DNA of 8,611 nt, from contig DHWY01000002.1 in NCBI GenBank assembly GCA_002413425.1, positions 272,055-280,665 on the forward strand, in the 5' to 3' direction. The notes below the pieces were generated by a model. That model had not been told where the DNA came from and did not search any database. It saw nothing but the letters and a program-made list of their open reading frames with translations. This document shows positions 5,333 through 8,611 of this stretch, in pieces. The stretch comes from Candidatus Saccharibacteria bacterium UBA5170 (GTDB taxonomy: Bacteria > Patescibacteriota > Saccharimonadia > Saccharimonadales > Saccharimonadaceae). The number at the start of each line of letters is the position of its first letter. Positions within the stretch are counted from its first letter, which is position 1. Both the position numbers and the translations under genes were made by a program.

Positions 5333-5926
5333 CTACGAATCAAATCGAGTCGCCACAAAATCCCAGTTAACGACGTTCCACCAGGCTTGCACATAATCGT
5401 CACGTTTATTTTTGTAGTCAAGGTAATAGGCATGTTCCCAAACATCGAGTCCTAGGAGTGGAGTCGGCAGACCCTGCCCAATTGGCGTATCTTGATTGAC
5501 TGTTGTAGTAATTTCAAGATTCGGCTGTAACCAAGCCCATCCACTACCAAAGACACCGAGTGACTTTGTTGTAAATTCGTCTACGAATCCCTGAAAACTG
5601 CCGTATTTTTGAATGATTTGTTTCCCAAGCTCGCCCGTTGGCTCACCGCCGCCGCCCGGTGTCATTCCTTGCCAAAATAGACTGTGATTATAATGACCAC
5701 CACCATTGTTTTTAATCGCCAGCCGTATGACATCTGGAATGGTATCGGGTTCACTCAGTAGACTATCAAGTGAGCGATTTTTTAATTCTGGTACGCTCTC
5801 GAGAGCTTTGTTGAATTTATCGACGTAGGCCTGATGGTGTTTAGTGTGATGCACTACCATGATATCTTTGCTAATATATGGCCCCAGTGCATCGTAGGCG
5901 TATGGCAGTTCTGGTAATGTAAACAT
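5333..5926 (-). CDS. sodA: Superoxide dismutase, Mn type
   Basis: A 197-residue Fe/Mn superoxide dismutase converting superoxide to oxygen and peroxide in the cytoplasm. The N-terminal domain opens with FTLPELPYAYDAL and the HHTKHHQAYV helix (first His, His26, is a ligand). The second ligand is His81 in HYNHSLFW. The C-terminal ligands Asp161 and His165 lie in DVWEHAYYLDY. Gln145 in NQDTP and glycine in GGGHYNHS favour the manganese form over iron, though cambialistic use is possible. Length and motifs are complete. An excellent Shine-Dalgarno AAAGGAGGT (complement of 5931-5939) fixes the ATG. The gene starts 23 nt after the foldase stop, so it belongs to that operon. rsgA follows after 44 nt with no terminator between. 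Confidence 0.97.
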   Translation of the reverse strand: MFTLPELPYAYDALGPYISKDIMVVHHTKHHQAYVDKFNKALESVPELKNRSLDSLLSEPDTIPDVIRLAIKNNGGGHYNHSLFWQGMTPGGGGEPTGELGKQIIQKYGSFQGFVDEFTTKSLGVFGSGWAWLQPNLEITTTVNQDTPIGQGLPTPLLGLDVWEHAYYLDYKNKRDDYVQAWWNVVNWDFVATRFDS

Positions 5927-5949
5927 GGTAACCTCCTTTGGTATAAACG

Positions 5950-6996
5950 TTATTGTATGTTAGTCGCTTTGGGAACTGAGATATAACGGATAATTTTGCC
6001 GGTCTTCTCGAGATTATCGAGCTCGTTAGCAAACGCAGTCAACGGAATCTGAACATACTCATAACTCACTTGTGTATCGTTGCTGTCCAGTAAGCGTACA
6101 AAATAGTAACCATCGCCTGTTGTAGCTTTTATAACGCCGGACGTTTTGCCTCGCTCAAGCGTGCTTGCCTCGCGGGCGAGTCCTCCATCATTGTTAGTTT
6201 TCGGCACCCACCCAGAGGCGCCATAGGTAACCTTACTACCACCCGCTACATTCGTGGCATCCACAATAGCCTGTAGGTTACTGTTTTCTACCTTTAACTG
6301 CAGGCCGATTGCCTCGACAACCTTTGAAGCACTGCTGTCAATCGCATAGGCGACTTTTTGGAGAAGCAGTGCATTTTTCAGCACGTGGCGAAACTCATCT
6401 GGACTCCAGCCATAAATGCTGAGGACAGCTGCGTCTTGAGTTTGTTGTGACACCTCACCGTCACTCGATTGACGCTGCAACTTCAGAGATGATTCGAGCT
6501 CGCTATCGCTAATTGATAGATTGAGCTTGTGGGCCAACTTAGCAGCGTACGCATCGGCGACAGCCGACTGCATTGCCTTTTGCTTGCGATACTGCAACTG
6601 ACGCTTACCATCCTCGCTTTTAAGGCTGACTTGTTCCTTTTGGACAAGATAGTAAAGCTCACCACGATATCGCATAAGATAATCACTATAAGGAACCGAC
6701 TGGCCGTCTACGCTTGCGACAGGCAGTGGTAGCACTGTCGTAACACGATAGATAAAGGCACTCGTATTCTGAGCTGGATACAGTTGCCACCACCCGACCA
6801 CAGCGATAATAATAGCCGCAACGATACTAATGATAATGGCGTTAAACACAAGGCGATGACGAGCATACTGAACGGGGTACTTAAATCGTCGGCCACCCGC
6901 TAAAATCCGCTCCCGATGTTCGGCGACGGTTTCATTGGTAATCCGTGATGAGGTATCGACGTCTTTTTTACGGAACTTAGTTAGTAACTTCTTCAT
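5950..6996 (-). CDS. Membrane-anchored SurA/PrsA-like foldase with degenerate parvulin domain
   Basis: 348 residues. A basic cytoplasmic N-terminus (1-48) precedes one membrane helix (about 50-70), placing the rest outside the membrane. A SurA-like helical chaperone region spans about 93-220, with QYRKQKAMQSAVADAYAAKL. The parvulin-like part (about 225-305) keeps YGASGWVPK and GYYFVRLLD. The usual catalytic histidines look missing: there is no ARHIL-type strand, and the common GYH is GYY. It is therefore probably a holdase or foldase for exported proteins with little prolyl-isomerase activity. ATG at 6996 has Shine-Dalgarno AGGAAG (complement of 7000-7005). The coding region overlaps the upstream PH-domain gene by 20 nt, suggesting coupled translation. 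A parvulin-related assignment is likely; a specific name is not justified. Confidence 0.75.
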   Translation of the reverse strand: MKKLLTKFRKKDVDTSSRITNETVAEHRERILAGGRRFKYPVQYARHRLVFNAIIISIVAAIIIAVVGWWQLYPAQNTSAFIYRVTTVLPLPVASVDGQSVPYSDYLMRYRGELYYLVQKEQVSLKSEDGKRQLQYRKQKAMQSAVADAYAAKLAHKLNLSISDSELESSLKLQRQSSDGEVSQQTQDAAVLSIYGWSPDEFRHVLKNALLLQKVAYAIDSSASKVVEAIGLQLKVENSNLQAIVDATNVAGGSKVTYGASGWVPKTNNDGGLAREASTLERGKTSGVIKATTGDGYYFVRLLDSNDTQVSYEYVQIPLTAFANELDNLEKTGKIIRYISVPKATNIQ

Positions 6997-7519
6997 ATTC
7001 TTCCTGATGCCTCACGGCATTATTGACTGCGTCTTGCAGCTTATTATATGTTTGATCGGGATACTCTACTTGATGGATAACGAGGTCACCGACAAACGTC
7101 TGGATGACAATCGTGCCAAACTTGAAAACTTCACCTGTGAATCCAGGTATATTATAACTTATGTTTTGAATCTTTGACAGGCGCAGCTCTATAACATCCT
7201 TCCCGAAAAGGCCCCGCTGGGTCACCTGTCGAATACGCTGATCGGTCACAATATAGACCGTAAAATACCAAAGAATAAAATGATAAGAAAATAACAATAG
7301 ACCAATGATAAGTCCGCCAATCGGCAACAAGAAAAGTTCCAAGTTGTTTTGCCAGATAAGTGGCGGAATGGCCGTTATTACGAACGGTATAAGAAGCAGG
7401 TAAAACCCTTTTCGCATCGAAATAAGATGGCGACGGAACACAAAAAGAAGCTGCTCGTCACTACGCTGCCCTTCAAAATCGAGCTGCGTGTCTTGTTCTT
7501 TGGTTGTATCTTTAGTCAT
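6977..7519 (-). CDS. Bacterial PH-domain membrane protein
   Basis: 180 residues from ATG at 7517-7519. The frame opens 13 codons earlier, but that would run into tRNA-Arg, so the internal ATG is chosen. A hydrophilic start (1-37) is followed by two membrane helices (about 39-57 and 62-88, the second ending YFTVYIVTDQR). A bacterial PH/DUF304-type domain follows (about 88-167), with the strand pattern YIVTDQRIRQVTQRG, VIELRLSKIQNI and FGTIVIQT. Such proteins are common two-helix membrane anchors of unknown exact role. There is no Shine-Dalgarno, and the ATG is 9 nt after the tRNA-Arg CCA, so tRNA 3' processing would leave a very short leader. The stop lies inside the foldase gene. Confidence 0.8.
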   Translation of the reverse strand: MTKDTTKEQDTQLDFEGQRSDEQLLFVFRRHLISMRKGFYLLLIPFVITAIPPLIWQNNLELFLLPIGGLIIGLLLFSYHFILWYFTVYIVTDQRIRQVTQRGLFGKDVIELRLSKIQNISYNIPGFTGEVFKFGTIVIQTFVGDLVIHQVEYPDQTYNKLQDAVNNAVRHQEEYEEVTN

Positions 7520-7528
7520 AATTGTCTT

Positions 7529-7605
7529 TGGTACCCCGGGCAGGAATCGAACCTGCAACCTTATCCTTAGGACGGATCTACTCTATCCAATTGAGCTACC
7601 GAGGC
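7529..7605 (-). tRNA. tRNA-Arg (anticodon CCT)
   Basis: A minus-strand cloverleaf of 77 nt. The acceptor is GCCTCGG/CCGGGGT, containing two G-U wobbles (1-72 and 4-69). The D stem is GCTC/GAGT and the anticodon loop GTCCTAA puts anticodon CCT at 7571-7569. The T arm is GCAGG-TTCGATT-CCTGC, followed by discriminator A and encoded CCA (7531-7529). It decodes AGG arginine. The anticodon stem GATCC/GGATA has a G-A mismatch at 27-43, and position 32 is G rather than a pyrimidine, so it is less regular than the other two tRNAs. Confidence 0.92.
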
Positions 7606-7615
7606 CTACTTTATC

Positions 7616-7621
7616 ATTATA
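7616..7621 (-). promoter_or_regulatory. -10 box for tRNA-Arg and the envelope/sodA operon
   Basis: Consensus TATAAT (complement of 7616-7621) lies 10 nt before the tRNA 5' end, with the start expected near 7609. No convincing -35 lies 16-18 bp upstream (the sequence there is AAAGAA). It is the only clear promoter before the PH-foldase-sodA series. Confidence 0.6.
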
Positions 7622-7642
7622 GCGGTATTGAGAACAATTTCT

Positions 7643-8170
7643 TTACTTTTTTTCTGGTATGCGGCCCCGTACGATTGGACCTTGGGCCGTTTCGTAATCA
7701 GCGTAGAGCTCTGCCTCGTCAAACCATAAGGCGATTTCTTGAACAGCCTCTTCGGAATTACCCGACGCGTGGAGGATATTTGGCAGTGTTGCACCGATAG
7801 TATTAGTCGATGCCCGAGTCACGTGTGTATAGTCACCTCGTATCGTGCCTGGTGCTGACTCTTTCGGATCGGTTGTGCCAACTAGTTTACGGACGTACGA
7901 CACCGACTCAACACCTTCAAGTACAAACACGATTACTGGAGCCTCTGTCATTTGGCTAAGAGTAACGTTGTAAATATCTTTACCCCAGCGAGAAATGAGA
8001 TTACTGATACCCTCGTAGTGTTTATGAAAATGTAGTTCATCTGGCGCTACCATCTTCATGGCAATAATTTTTAAGCCCGCACGTTCGAAACGAGTAATAA
8101 TTTCACCAACCAAACCTCGTTGCAATGTGTCAGGTTTTAATATGATTAATGTACGTTCAAGTTGTCTCAT
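7643..8170 (-). CDS. ndk: Nucleoside diphosphate kinase, enlarged form
   Basis: Transfers the gamma-phosphate of ATP to NDPs through a phosphohistidine. 175 residues, against about 140-150 usually. LIILKPDTLQRGLVGEI (8-24) holds the lysine of the nucleotide site (Lys12). DPKESAPGTIRGDY (101-114) is the conserved phosphate-binding stretch. NILHAS (131-136) carries catalytic His134. Extra length comes from short inserts around 54-66 and 116-130 and from a C-terminal tail. The usual HGSDS reads HASGN. Two upstream in-frame ATGs exist, but the Shine-Dalgarno AAAGGAGA (8175-8182) selects the one at 8170. It follows uppP by 25 nt, probably in one transcript; tRNA-Arg begins 37 nt after its stop. 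Confidence 0.95.
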   Translation of the reverse strand: MRQLERTLIILKPDTLQRGLVGEIITRFERAGLKIIAMKMVAPDELHFHKHYEGISNLISRWGKDIYNVTLSQMTEAPVIVFVLEGVESVSYVRKLVGTTDPKESAPGTIRGDYTHVTRASTNTIGATLPNILHASGNSEEAVQEIALWFDEAELYADYETAQGPIVRGRIPEKK

Positions 8171-8174
8171 CAGT

Positions 8175-8182
8175 TCTCCTTT
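8175..8182 (-). promoter_or_regulatory. Shine-Dalgarno site fixing the ndk start
   Basis: AAAGGAGA on the minus strand lies 4 nt before ATG 8170-8168. It sits inside the longer open frame that starts further upstream, so it decides for the shorter, 175-residue product. Confidence 0.85.
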
Positions 8183-8195
8183 GGTCATTTGTGTC

Positions 8196-8611
8196 CTATT
8201 GTAGCAAAAGTACAAGCGCTAAAACAGCCGCTAGGCCAATTCTATACCAGCCAAAGATAGCCAAGCTATGCCCTGCTAGGTACTTCATCAAAAATCCAAT
8301 AGCCAGCATACCGGCAATAAACGCGACCGTATTACCGATAACCAGCGGGCCAATGTTGGCAAATAAGTACTGCCTATTACTCACTAATATTTTTAATGTC
8401 ACGCCAAGCATAATTGGCAATGACGCCAAAAAACTATACTCGGCTGCCGCAGCAGGATTCAACCCAGCTAGACGGCCGGCAATAATCGTCGACCCAGAGC
8501 GTGAGACGCCCGGAATCAAGGCAAACACCTGCACCAAACCGATGACTAAGGCTCGTTTCGGACTCAGTGCCTCGCCGTCACTGACGGCCGAAGCTTTCGG
8601 GAAACGCTCCA
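8196..8611 (-). CDS. uppP: Undecaprenyl-diphosphatase UppP (BacA type), N-terminus outside the window
   Basis: The C-terminal 138 codons (stop TAG included) of an integral membrane phosphatase that recycles undecaprenyl diphosphate to the monophosphate carrier for peptidoglycan and other surface polymers. The diagnostic motif PGVSRSGST is intact; its Ser and Arg belong to the active site. It is followed by AAAAEYSFLASLPIMLGV, the family's second conserved block, and then by hydrophobic helices to the end. The frame stays open to the right edge. The first ATG-like codon inside (TTG at 8537) is not the real start, because conserved sequence continues upstream (KRALVIGLVQVFALIPG). Full-length members have about 265-275 residues, so roughly half is missing. 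ndk follows after 25 nt. Confidence 0.95.
   Translation of the reverse strand, partial: ERFPKASAVSDGEALSPKRALVIGLVQVFALIPGVSRSGSTIIAGRLAGLNPAAAAEYSFLASLPIMLGVTLKILVSNRQYLFANIGPLVIGNTVAFIAGMLAIGFLMKYLAGHSLAIFGWYRIGLAAVLALVLLLQ

Noticed and set aside
7349..7800. Plus-strand frames across tRNA-Arg and the ndk end
   Set aside because: They are antisense to the PH gene, the tRNA and ndk, and contain translated tRNA sequence.
8171..8215. Longer ndk start at 8215 or 8188
   Set aside because: The longer forms overlap the uppP stop and contain the Shine-Dalgarno site that points to ATG 8170.

Overview
The window most resembles a compact bacterial genome of the Patescibacteria/CPR type, probably Candidatus Saccharibacteria. 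This is an inference from gene content and layout, not a search result. Supporting signs are tight gene packing, tRNA genes with encoded CCA, several promoters placed so that the mRNA would begin at or next to the start codon, an enlarged NDP kinase, and small membrane-anchored envelope proteins. TGA serves as a stop (rsgA), so UGA is not recoded here.

Left part (1-1487): a minus-strand unit runs from a consensus TATAAT promoter through tRNA-Thr(CGT), a 124-residue three-helix membrane protein and a membrane-linked family-2 glycosyltransferase cut by the window edge. Back to back with it on the plus strand, tRNA-Asp(GTC) has its own promoter and ends in a hairpin that overlaps its CCA.

Middle (1482-4217): downstream of tRNA-Asp lie two copies of a repeat unit that contains the terminator-like hairpin and ends in a degenerate copy of the tRNA-Asp 3' end. 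Between them sits a 102-residue orphan gene. The second copy is split by a roughly 95-bp hairpin-rich insert flanked by GCCAGTT. Next come a PPC/DUF296-domain gene and a 462-residue intracellular-type polyhydroxyalkanoate (PHB) depolymerase with a Cys-Asp-His triad, an unexpected enzyme for a reduced genome. A hairpin closes this plus-strand block against the convergent rsgA.

Right part (4218-8611): a minus-strand run reads, in transcription order, uppP (5' part outside the window), ndk, tRNA-Arg(CCT), a bacterial PH-domain membrane protein, a membrane-anchored SurA/PrsA-like foldase with a degenerate parvulin domain, Mn-type superoxide dismutase and rsgA. It joins envelope work (lipid-carrier recycling, extracytoplasmic folding), nucleotide supply, oxidative defence and ribosome maturation. 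The PH gene overlaps the foldase gene by 20 nt, and sodA follows the foldase by 23 nt.

Two features recur. A protein gene twice begins 9-12 nt after a tRNA CCA end on the same strand with no Shine-Dalgarno sequence. Three further genes (1602, 2224, rsgA) have a -10 box about 7 nt before the start codon, predicting leaderless mRNAs. Other genes (sodA, ndk, phaZ, the foldase) have clear Shine-Dalgarno sequences, so both initiation modes appear side by side.
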